Origin: Ophiura sarsii | Taxonomy: Eukaryota; Echinodermata; Ophiuroidea; Amphilepidida; Ophiuridae | DNA: 64,000 bases | Assembly (NCBI GenBank): GCA_035610835.1 | Contig: CM069447.1 | Coordinates: 75,948,312-76,012,311 of the forward strand | Direction: 5' to 3' | In this document: positions 34,481 to 44,690 of the stretch, piece after piece | Numbering within the stretch: the first letter of the stretch is position 1 | Layout of the letters: every line of letters starts with the position of its first letter | The notes under the pieces: model-generated | What the model was told of the DNA's origin: nothing | Database searches by the model: none | What the model saw: the letters and a program-made list of their open reading frames with translations, nothing else | Position numbers and translations under genes: made by a program

Positions 34481-35514
34481 ATTTTATCCCTTACGCCCCG
34501 GTTGCAGTACATATACAATCTCGCATAGCCTTAGGCTAGCTCTTTATATCATAGGCTCATATCATAGGGACATTTTCCCTATTCTTGATGTAAGACCTCA
34601 CAATTCTACCCGAAAGTCATACACTTATCTTTTCAATAAAGCGATGCCATAAACTTTTCAGAAAAAAAACATCATGAACGTGATGCAAATTAGTTGAAGC
34701 TTATAAGCTAGGTCCAAATAGTTCCCAAGTAAGTAACCCACTTGTTCTCAGGCTGGATGCACTCATAGCCCTTTGAAACCCTAATTGTGTAATTTGCGGG
34801 TAATACTTACGAGGTCTTACCTTCTAGAATATGGAAAATGTCACCGACATCAAATTCATGTTGCTTAAAAGTTGGGCAAACAGCCTGCTCAGTATCAGTT
34901 TGAGTAACAAGGATAGACCCAACCTCAATTGGTTCGAGTAGATATTTCGCAAATATATGCTCCTCAGCAATAATAAAAGCGATGTCCAATTTATTTACAA
35001 ACATTGCAAGTATGTAATATATCTTTAAATATTATTCTTAAACAGCTAAGAAAGTTTTAGCAATCTCATTGGTTCCCAGATAAATCGGCGACATTTAGAT
35101 GAGACAACTTAACACGGAGAGGTGGGGCTAACTTTAGCAGTGCGTCCGACTTGAAGTAATCGCGCCAGTCCATAGCAACGGCATCAAGCAGAGTTGCCGG
35201 AACTACTTTCATGCTCGACTCGCTGTCAATTACGTTTATTTGTTTACATTTTCATTAACAGCTGACTTAATCATTCATAAATTAATAACTGGACCATTTT
35301 CACACAAAACTGTTAATTACGAAGTCTGCTTCTTGTAAGAAATAAAAGCATTCTGCAAAGTGTGGGAGTTAAAAAAAAGTAGGGCCTATGGCTATGGAGT
35401 AAACATTAGATATTGTTTAAGAAAATAAAATATTAAAATAAGTTTGTAGAGGCTAGCCGGGAATTACAAATCGTAAATTTAGGCCTGCACTTAGGCCTAC
35501 AATTTAACATTACA
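34481..35514. other. Non-coding stretch, no gene seen
   Basis: No supported gene. A minus-strand frame at 34,807-35,004 has no recognised motif. AGGCCTA words are frequent from 35,380. Confidence 0.4.
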
Positions 35515-36155
35515 ATGGACGACTCAATCACATTCGACATGAATATTTTAGATGAGACTAGGCCTACCGATAATCCATCAATGGATCAAGATCGTGAATG
35601 CAAAGTGGTTTTGACAACGTTACAATTTCGTGATTAAGCGGACACCGCAACACTTCAAGCATCACTTCATATTGCACAGATGCCACCGAGGAGCAAAAGG
35701 AGGCTATGAGTGGCGCATTAGCACACATCCTTTCCTGTACCCCTGATAATGATATGAGCTCTTCTATGCCCGCCAATATTCCAGCACGTCCAGTTGCCTG
35801 CACTGATAGTGATAATCCAACCATGATTAGGCCTTTGTTGGAAGCAGAGCGTTGCACAGCTTTTAAGCCTAGCCCTAGCCCTACAACATCAGAAAATGTG
35901 TTTGGTAATGGATGCTGGCAAACTGCACCGTGTATGGGAGCATTAACGTGTACAACAACTACAGCAAGAGCAAGTGAACCATTATTAATTCAGAAACGTT
36001 ATAAAACCATGAAACGCCTTAAATTAATGCCTTGCCCTTTCAATTTAAAGCATAGCTTAGTCAGATTTGTCGCTGATGTAACCTTAATTTGTATCGTCCA
36101 CAACCATTATGTTCCTGTTCTGTCAACAAATTGTTATCAACATGAAGAATTGTAG
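35515..36155 (+). CDS. Hypothetical frames, possible small gene
   Basis: An ATG at 35,515 opens 40 codons (MDDSITFDMNILDETRP..., stop near 35,634). A second plus-strand frame, open from just after 35,620 and with an ATG at 35,706, runs 149 codons to 36,155 (TDATEEQKEAMSGALAHIL, Ser/Pro/Thr-rich middle, basic KRYKTMKRLKL segment, hydrophobic end). Codon composition looks more protein-like than in surrounding DNA, but no splice joint was found that connects the frames, and I recognise no family. It could be an exon of an unseen gene or a relic. Confidence 0.3.
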
Positions 36156-36429
36156 TAGGCCTAGACTTACCATTTAAATAATGTTCAGCATGAGCGATGG
36201 CATGGCTACAGCCTAAGCCCGGCCTAAGCTAAGCCTAGCGTACGTGGCCTTGGAATGCTGCCGCCGAAAAAAAACAAATAGTTATTGCCACGCGTCCAGT
36301 CAGTTAACTGATTTAGTCCGGGTTAAAATTGAGGGAGGTGCCACTTGGAGAAGGAGAAGTTCTCATGTGGTTTTTCTAGACCAGTTTTTCATGGGAAACA
36401 AGAATATCTGAGATAAAAAGGCTGTATCC
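36156..36429. other. Short stretch before the tandem array
   Basis: Several AGGCCTA/AAGCCTA words; no gene seen. Confidence 0.4.
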
Positions 36430-37145
36430 TGATAACTTTTCTGTGAGGGCGTTTTTTTCAAAATGGCCGCCAAAATCCCATATAAAGTGTGTATTTGGGT
36501 TAAATAAGTATCTATGAGGCATGTTTGACCACTTTTTGCATTAGTATTGATTAGAGTTATTCATAAAGAAGCTACTTTTGTATTACATAATCTATAAAGA
36601 GGTCTAAATTGAGGGTTCTTTTCAAAATGGCCGCCAAAATCCCATATAAAGTGTGTATTTGGGTTAAATAAGTATCTATGAGGCATGTTTGACCACTCTT
36701 TGCATTAGTATTGATTAGAGTTATTCATAAAGAAGTTACTTTTGTATTACATAATCTATAACGAGGTCCAAATTGAGGGCGCTTTTCAAATGGCCGCCAA
36801 AATCCCATATAAAGTGTGTATATGGGTTAATTAAGCATTCATGAGGCATGTTTGACCACTTTTTGCATTCGTTTTCATTAGAGGTATTCACAAAGAATCT
36901 AGGTTGGTAATACAAAATATATTAAGAGGTTCAAAATGAGGGCGCTTTTCAAAATGGCCACCAGAATCCCACATGAAGTGTGTATATGGGTTAAATAAGC
37001 ATCCCCGAGGCATGTTGGACCTCTTTTTGCGTTTGAATTGATTAGAGCTATTCACAAAGAACCTTCTTTGATCATGTTGGTTATACAGACTCTATTAAAA
37101 GGTTCAAAATTAGGGCGCTTTTCAATTGGCCACCAAAATCTAATT
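36430..37145. repeat. Tandem array, about 164-bp unit, four and a half copies
   Basis: AAAATGGCCGCCAAAATCCC starts at 36,460 and 36,624 with variants at 36,787, 36,951 and 37,124. Each is followed by 'agtgtgtat.tgggttaa.taagcat', 'gaggcatgtttgacc' and 'gattagagttattc'. Units 1 and 2 are nearly identical and later ones diverge, giving a gradient along the array. It abuts the 3' end of the minus-strand relic gene. Confidence 0.9.
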
Positions 37146-37775
37146 AAAATGTACATTGAAGAACAGTTTTTTAGATTCTAAAAGCATAAAAAGAGTTTAC
37201 TGAATTGTCCTTGTAATGTCAGCTCATTGCATTTTGAAAAGTCATCGCACTCATTGTCAATAAACAGTCCCTGCACATCTTCAGGCATCATTGTCTCTAT
37301 CCACTTATGCTCCATTTCTTCATTCGAACTATTTTCACAAGCATCTGTACTGTGCCTTCACACTTGTTGATGCCTGCTGAACGCCATTGAAAGCTAGCTA
37401 TGAAAGTTTATGAAGCAGTGTTTGATGACATGGTGGTAATAATGATATATCTGTTGCTTTTTGCTCCTTCGTTAACTTGCGGTCGAAGATCGCATACCTT
37501 GATTCATTAAGGTGTTTGGTCTTCACCGCGTACACCAGTGATACATATTCTACAAGCTCCTCAGACAAATGCGCTGAAAGAACGTCTGATTCATCAAGAT
37601 GACATAAAGTGTCCACAAACCTTGGCTTTGTCTCTAACAGCTTCCAGCACATACGTTTGCCCTTGCGAAAAAAGGCCGAGTTGTATTCGTTACCTGTAAA
37701 GGCGTGGAATCCAACAAGACATAACTTCTGTGTTGCTGTTAGGTCGATGTCACTCAACTTGAATGCCTTTCGGTA

Positions 37776-37820
37776 TTCTCGTCAAAAGGGGTTGTGGGGC
37801 AAAAAGGTTGAGAACCACTG
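37776..37820 (-). mobile_element. hAT-type terminal fragment in the relic gene
   Basis: On the minus strand CAGTGGTTCTCAACC is followed by 'tttttgccccacaacccctt', the typical outer end of Charlie-like hAT elements. Only this one end is present. It sits exactly where the relic gene lacks its middle section. Confidence 0.5.
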
Positions 37821-38239
37821 CTCTATACGATGAAAAGTAGACACCGTCACACTTCAGATCAGCTAGTATGATTTCTTCTTTTTCTATCAACACACTGCGA
37901 TCTAGCTCAATCAGTCTGGTCTTGTTCTCGCCGTTAGCCAGGAATTTGTTGAAGTCACGTGGCAACTTGGGTTGTGTTGTATTGAGCTTATAATAACTTT
38001 GGGTGCCATTCCTCTCTTGTTTCTCTGAGCAGTCTTGGGGATGCTGGCGAAAAATTTGTTGGCGAGACCTTCATATGTATCAGGATACGATTTGAAAGTT
38101 CTGATGAGGGCCATCAGGTAAGCAATAGTATGTTCTTTTGCTGGCAGAATACTCTCAGGATCCATTGTATCTCTTGAATTGTTCTCAACAAGAGTATCCA
38201 TCAGGACACTTTTCACTTTTCCCATCGGCATTCCCCTCA

Positions 38240-38625
38240 ATGGAAAAACAATCTAACTTCAATTGGAGGTTTTTGAGATAAGTTCATATCCCAGGTAAAT
38301 CGAGGGCGCTCTTTCCAATGGTTATATTCAATTTTCACGATATTGCTTGGTTTCGAAGATAGCACAAGCTATCTTGGGCACATTTTACATTTTTGCTCCA
38401 ATTTCTATGGAAAAACAAGTTAATTTAATATAGACCTTTTTTAGTTCAACTGTTCCATGGAAAAACAGACTAACTCTACTTACATTCTTCTTCTTAATAA
38501 TCGCGCAAAAATTGCTGACTGATTTTCTATGCAAAAACAATCTATCTATAAGATAGATTGTGTTAACAAAGATTTTAATGCTTTTCATGAAAAGCTATCT
38601 TAAGTTAGATGGTTTTACAGTGGAA
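38240..38625 (+). repeat. Left terminal and subterminal repeats of the candidate transposon
   Basis: Terminal ATGGAAAAACAATCTAAC at 38,240. Further copies or variants: CTATGGAAAAACAAG near 38,405, CCATGGAAAAACAGACTA near 38,456, CTATGCAAAAACAATCTA near 38,528 with its inverted partner AGATAGATTG (38,550), and a degenerate hairpin near 38,585-38,620. The region lies upstream of the first coding exon, so it would also contain any promoter. Confidence 0.75.
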
Positions 38626-38691
38626 ATCCTTGGCCACTAGGGGGCGACATATGACTCTAACTTCCTCACTTGCCACTCAACTGCTGCAGTC

Positions 38692-41600
38692 ATGAATCAA
38701 TTTAGCAGAGGATATCTGATGCTACAAACAGTTCTTAAAAAGAAAAAAGGTAAGCCCACAATGATGTAATTTTGTATCTAAACAGGAAGAAGAAAATGTG
38801 CAATAAATTTAGATGCATGTCATGTAAATCATTCATTTTATAAGCTTATACTAGGGTCCTAGTATTTTTGTAATGACATGCCGGGGCGTTCATGTAAGCT
38901 TACTTATTTCCTGAACTTAACATGAAAAATGTGTTGTTGTGTGTAGCATATTTTAAGTTCAGGTAAAGGCCTATGATTAATATTATTTTTAGACCGTTAC
39001 AGTAGCAGGTACTAACATGAAATGTAAACGAAAGCTACAAACTTATGCAACATGACCAATCAGATGCATAAAATATATAGGCTAGGCCTAGCATAGGCCT
39101 AGCTAGGCTAGGCCTCTCGCCCAGTTGCTTCCATAGGCTATGATTTGCGCTATTATACCATTGTTCTTAGACTTATGGCTGTCTCACAAAATATGCTCGT
39201 TATTTGCAGAACACAACTTTTACGCACAGAAGTCTAAACGCTAGGTGGAGTCGATTCAAGTAGGCCTACAGAGTAATGCGTAATACTAATAGGCCTACGC
39301 ATCGGGCGCTTAAAGTCACGACGCAGTGACAGCGTAGTGCGCGCGTCTGTGATCGCGCATCTGCAGTTAAACGCGTCTTTGGTCTTCAATCGTTATTCCC
39401 ATGAGTACCGTTTAATGAGGGTCTTATTATTATTTAAAGTCGATATAAAATGATAAGCCTTATTTAAAATTAAAAAAAAGTGATGTCCCACGTTTACAGT
39501 TTGAAAAAAACACCACTTGTTTGCGCAGGTTACCCCCCCCCCCCTCCCCTCCCCTCCCCCTCCCCTCCCCCTCCCCTCCCCCTCCCCCAAAAACCAACAA
39601 CAACAACAACAACAACAAAACACACCTAACAAAACAAAACAAAAACAAAATCAAGTAAAATCAACCAAATACTCAGGTGTTATGAATTTATCATTTATCT
39701 TACAGAAAGTGGCGATCCTAAAAAAAACCAGAAGAGCGTAGCTACGGCGAGCATTGACAGCAATGGGAAGAAGAAGGGAGCTTGGAGGAATGGAGACAGC
39801 AGAAATCAACTACCTCACCAGAGAGCGACAGCAAGGACTGAAGAAAGCAAAAATCTACAGTCAAGACAGAAAGCAGATAGGATTAAAGACAGCAGACTTC
39901 AAGTACCAAAGTCTAAAGTGCCTGCTGCTATGTTGGATGATAACAATGACATGGAGCATCAGCAATCAATGCAGAAAGCTAAACATGATATTGAAGTGCC
40001 TATGGATATTGACAGCCTGGAATCATCTGAAGATGAGTTGGATCCCGAGTTGGATGTGACTACAGACACAAAACAAGATTCTAAGACCACAAGTGCTGGA
40101 AATGCAATAACAAGTGAGTATTTACACACCAAGATTATTACAGAGTAGGCCTGTCCATAATAACTAACACTGCAAATACAACAAGAACTATTATATATGA
40201 ATATTTTTCATTTCATGAATATTTTACATTTTAACAATAAATATTCATCATTTGTATTGGTGTAGGCTCCCGGTACCAGGAGCACAAGCAAACAGATGAA
40301 AAAGGCGGACAACAACTACCAGCACAGAGATATTTGACTCTTGAAAATTACACTGATGTGCCTAGGCCCCGACATGCACATCAATATGTATCAGTAGAAG
40401 AGTCAGAACTGGATTCAAACACAACTCAAGAGTCTGTGAACACAAGCACTGAAAACACAGTGACAAGTGAGTATATTTAAAAATCAAAATAGCAAACAAT
40501 ATAAACAGGCAGTAACAATCTTAGTACTCATAAAATCAATCACTAAAACTAAGATATAGTATGTTGTTTTCATTATCATTATTATCTTTACATGTATGAA
40601 CAGATGGAATTACTATTGATCTTACAGGAAACAAGGATCATCCTAAGCTACAAGATGCAAATACATGTACAGAAGACAGTGGACCTCAAGACATGATGTT
40701 AAGTAATGATGTACTTTCTGCTATTTATTCATTGTTGGATGAAGCACAGACAGGTACATTATCAAACGAGTTTTACTTTCTTTACAGCATATAAACATAG
40801 AATTCAATTATTAGGGACATTATGATGTAAAGGGATCAAATTAAATATAAACATACCAGATAAACGTAATAACTAATAAACACAACACCAAAAGTAAGTT
40901 CCCCCTCAAAAGTTCATCATAACATCGTAAGGTAACACATTTTACCAATAAAACATATTAAAGAAATAATCCTATGACTGTTTCCTAAGTTTTGTTTGAA
41001 AATGAAACATGTCCTGAACATGTCGATGAGTTCATGGCTGAATGAGCTCAAATGGAAGACAGAAACTGCCCTTCTCAAAAGGCACAAAAGGTTATGAATG
41101 GCTTAATTAATTCTTACAAAACGGCAATCTGTAACCTTTAAAAAAATCATAACTCCACTATAACCTATTGAGCTCATCTTGGCACTATTGCTTTTTTTTT
41201 TTGATCCCCTGTCCAATGGTACCAAATTTGTTGTGGTTTCTTGAAAAAATGAAAAAAGTACCATTCATAACCTTTGTGACATTTGAGGAGGGCAGTTTTT
41301 GTCTTCCATTTGAGCTCATTCAGCCATGAATTCATGGACATTTTTCATTTTCAAACAACACTTAGGAAACAGTCATAGGATTATTTCTTTAATATGTTTT
41401 ATTGTTCAAATGTTTTACCTTACGATGTTATGACGAACTGTTGAGGGGGGGGGACTTACTTTTGGTGTTGTGTTTAGATGGATACAATACTTTGTTTTTA
41501 TAATAATCAGAACAAGAAAACGGAGACCAGCCAGAAGTAGAGAATAATGAAAATTGCAGCACCGAGACTCAGATGAACGTTATGGATCTGCCGCATGGCA

Positions 41601-43970
41601 AATTAGGTATGACAAGAGGGTAAATTTTGTACAAGAATCATGGCTATACTAGTTAATGGGTTCACTTCAAAAGAATACAATTGTGTGCAATTGAATTAGA
41701 TTTCAAAAAAAAAGTTTTCAAATAGTAAGTTTTAAACACGGTTTATTTGTTCTAATTACCCACGGCAAGCACAATCAGATAAATCATAACATATATTTTG
41801 AAAATAAATTAGAACCTAACAACAGATCCAAAATGCGCTACTACTTTAATATCTCTGTACAAAGTTATTCTGCATATATTGACTGGTCAATTAGGCATGT
41901 ACACGTAAAATGGTAATCCTTTATTATAGGGTGTCTCAAAAAGTACCAACAAAATACTACAACTCTTATGAATGTGGTACACATTTCAAGTTAAGGCTAA
42001 AATAAAAGCTGAGATTTTTCAAAAATATATAAGGCTTTAAAGCTAGAGAGGTTAGCAAAACGTGATTTTACTGGTTTCACAAAATTTTACTGATGTTTTG
42101 CATTATTGATATGCAGCCCTACATATTTTTGCGGCTTTCATTTTAGCCTAATTAAACAAAAGAAGTTCGTATCATATAAACAACAGAAGTTACATCCAAG
42201 TATTTTTGGATACATTTTTGAGACACTCTGTATATATCTTTTTTTTTCTCAGCTAAGAAAAAGCGTTACAGTTCCGAAGAGCGCAACGAAAGGGATAGAA
42301 AGAAGCACCCCATGCGGCAATCTTGTGAGGGGAACAATTGTAGGAAGAAATGCCATGAAAAAATGTCAGAAGATCAGAGAAGAGATATTTGGCAGAAATT
42401 TTGGCAAATGGATTACAACAGAAGGAGAACATGGCTGGCTACAAACATTGAAGAAAAAGAAAAACAGTACCAAACAACAAAAGGAAAGTCACGAAGGTCA
42501 AATACTCGTATTTGGACTTCAGGAGGGAATATAGTATGCAAAACTTTCTTTTTGAATACATTGGGTTTCTCAAATTCAACAAGCGTTGATTTTGCACTAA
42601 AGAATACAGTAAAAACTGACAATATTGTGTTTGATACAGCCCCTGATGGTAGAGGTAGGTGTCAGCCGCCAAACAAATTTCCCGAAGGATATAGAGATTT
42701 AGTTATCTCACACATAGAATCATACCGGCCACAAGTCTCACACTATAGGCGTGAACACGCTCCCAACAGGCGTTACCTACCAACTGAGCTCAGTATTGCA
42801 CAAATGCATGAAAAGTTCATTCAAAATCAATCTCAGAAATGTTCATACCAATATTACCACAACATCTTCCATAAATTAAATATCACATTCTCACCGCCCA
42901 GTAATGACAAGTGCAAAAGATGCGATGATCATGAAAAGGCACACCCTAAGCCTACTACAGTATCAGCATCTGAAGAGCACAAGTGTGAAGATTGTGAATG
43001 TGATCTGTGTGTGGGTTATCCTGACCACAAGAAAAACAACAATCAAGCCAGAGAAGCTTTGCACAGGGATACTGCCCTGATGGAAGAAGTCGCTGATGGT
43101 TCTACAATTGTCACTAGTGTGGACATGCAGAAAGCTATATCAATGCCTAAATTACCAGTAAAAGACTACTACTTCAGCAGAAAACTTGTCCTCTTCAATG
43201 AGACTTTTGCTTGTCCAGGAAAGAATGCTCCCACCACATGCTTTCTTTGGCATGAGGCCAGTGCTGGAAGAAAGGCATTCAACATCACAAGCACCTACTA
43301 CCAGTTCTGTCGAAAACATAGGGAAGCATCTACAATCATTTTCTACGGGGATAACTGTAGCTCACAAAACAAGTGCTGGATTTTATTTTCTGCTATGCCT
43401 CGCATCGTCAATGATCCAAGTACTGCCATAAATCGTATCACTTTCAAGTATTTCGAACCCGGACACAGTTTTATGCCGGCAGATAGTGTCCATGCCAATA
43501 TCCAAACAAAACTCACCAAGTGCAACTATCTGGGAGACATGGTAGATTACATTGAGCAGATTGAAGGATCAAGAAAGAATATTTCATGTGTTCAACTAGA
43601 CTATACTTCAATGAAGTTGTTTTCTCATGACAGTAAGAAAGTGCCGGTTCTCCTGAAAACAATGAAGATTGTTGAATTCAGTAGAGGCTCTTTGAAGTTG
43701 TACTACAAGGAGGCATTTGATCAAGAGGAGTATCGTGAACTGGATTTCCTCAAAAAGACAACAACAAGAGAGATCCAAGCAAAGTTGAACAAGAATGACA
43801 ACACAGTAGAGTGCTTACCTTCCATGGAAGCAGAACGTGGCATACCAAGCATCAAGAAAGAGCGATTGTTGAAGTTGAGCACCAGCCTACCAGCACACAA
43901 ACGTATTTTCTTCCAACAGTTGCCTACAAATAATGCAGTTGCCGATCTTGAAATCATGGAAGATTATTAA
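38692..43970 (+). CDS. Six-exon DUF7869-like gene, candidate transposase (876 aa)
   Basis: Exons 38,692-38,749, 39,706-40,113, 40,266-40,466, 40,604-40,753, 41,511-41,606 and 42,253-43,970 give 2,631 nt, one continuous frame. All five introns are GT-AG and phase 1. Exons 2-5 encode a low-complexity acidic/basic, Gln/Asn/Ser-rich N-terminus. Exon 6 holds the conserved part: CEGNNCRKKC (about 329-338), FWQMDYNRRRTW, VCKTFFLNTLGF, HYRREHAPNRRYL, a Cys/His cluster (C525, C528, H531, H547, C549, C552, C554, C557), then an RNase-H-like pattern with VTSVDMQK (D595), YYFSRKLVLFN, FLWHEASAGR, IIFYGDNCSSQNK (D671) and HSFMPADSVHANI (D715). The 'D...YSDN..GQNK...HS.M..D' order is what I recall for DUF7869, whose function is unassigned. 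A D-D-D/E nuclease or transposase role is inference supported by the flanking inverted repeats. No frame damage was seen in any exon. Confidence 0.75.
39531..39650 (+). repeat. C/T-rich and CAA microsatellites in intron 1
   Basis: (CCCCT)n-type tract at about 39,531-39,587, then (CAA)n at about 39,597-39,618 and AAAAC repeats. These lie just upstream of the exon 2 acceptor and could affect local splicing, though nothing shows this. Confidence 0.85.
40877..41476. mobile_element. 600-bp fold-back MITE in intron 4
   Basis: TAAACACAACACCAAAAGTA at the left is matched by its reverse complement at the right. The arms remain complementary for about 200 nt or more ('agttccccc', 'ggaaacagtcataggattatttctttaatatg', 'gagctcattcagccatga'). 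TA at each extreme could be the target duplication. The loop is around 41,110-41,260. Confidence 0.85.
41925..42235. mobile_element. Tc1/mariner-like MITE in intron 5
   Basis: The left end TATAGGGTGTCTCAAAAAGT and right end (reverse complement TATACAGAGTGTCTCAAAAA) are inverted repeats with two differences. TA steps flank both. About 310 bp, no coding capacity, ending 17 nt upstream of the exon 6 acceptor. It shares the GGGTG-type terminus with the element at 9,093-10,307. Confidence 0.7.
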
Positions 43971-44360
43971 CTTAAATGCGAAAAAGTTTCTAAACTTCAC
44001 CAGCTCACAAACATTCAGGTACCATACTTTCTTGTCATCACGGCTATCAGGATGTGTAAGTGTAATGTAATTTTAAATTGTACAGGCCCTTGTCACAATA
44101 AGCATTATTATATATTCTCTGTATTCTTGGTCTTGAACCATTCTTAATGTCAGCTGGAAACAACATCTTACAAAACATTTGATGAGCCGTTGGCTTTTCC
44201 AGTAGAAGGGTTACATCCTGAAGTTCTTCGTTGCTATCTGTAACCCACACACAGATCACTTCTTATCATTGTCATTGAATTATTACTGTAAAGACATTTT
44301 GAAATGTCATTCAATTGTGTACATATACGATCTTACTTAAGATTGTCAATAAGCTGAATT

Positions 44361-44366
44361 AATAAA
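44361..44366 (+). terminator. Polyadenylation signal of the DUF7869-like gene
   Basis: AATAAA about 390 nt after the stop codon, the first canonical signal downstream in this strand. It lies inside the candidate transposon, before the right subterminal repeats. Confidence 0.5.
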
Positions 44367-44512
44367 AGTTTGATGGAATTTGTTATTATGAATACATTAT
44401 TCTCTCCATTTTAATTTCCATAACGTGATGCGTTCAAAAGTTGCTTGAAAGTATGAGAAATGTATATTGAAAACTTACATTACTCAGTAACATGTATTTA
44501 AGCGGTGTGATT

Positions 44513-44690
44513 TTTTCTATGGAAAAACCATCTATCTCTAAATAGATTGTTTTTCCATAGAAATTAAACGTAAATTTAAATTCAGCTTCTATGGAAAAAC
44601 CATCTATCTCTAAATAGATTGTTTTTCCATAGAAATTAAACGTAAATTTTAAGTTAAACTTCTATGGAAAAACAATCTAACTCAACAAAA
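44513..44690. repeat. Tandem 73-bp hairpin units, right subterminal region
   Basis: TCTATGGAAAAACCATCTAT, then CTCTAAATAGATTGTTTTTC and CATAGAA, forms a long near-perfect hairpin. It occurs twice at about a 73-bp spacing (from 44,516 and 44,588) with an identical 'attaaacgtaaattt' linker. A half unit follows at 44,661. The last inverted copy forms the element end at 44,848-44,877. Confidence 0.9.

Noticed and set aside
34153..34518. 121-aa minus-strand frame containing poly-Pro
   Set aside because: The proline run is the translation of the C complement of a G26 tract in a dispersed repeat.
39393..39741. Gly-rich or Pro-rich frames in intron 1
   Set aside because: They translate C/T-rich and CAA microsatellites inside the intron.
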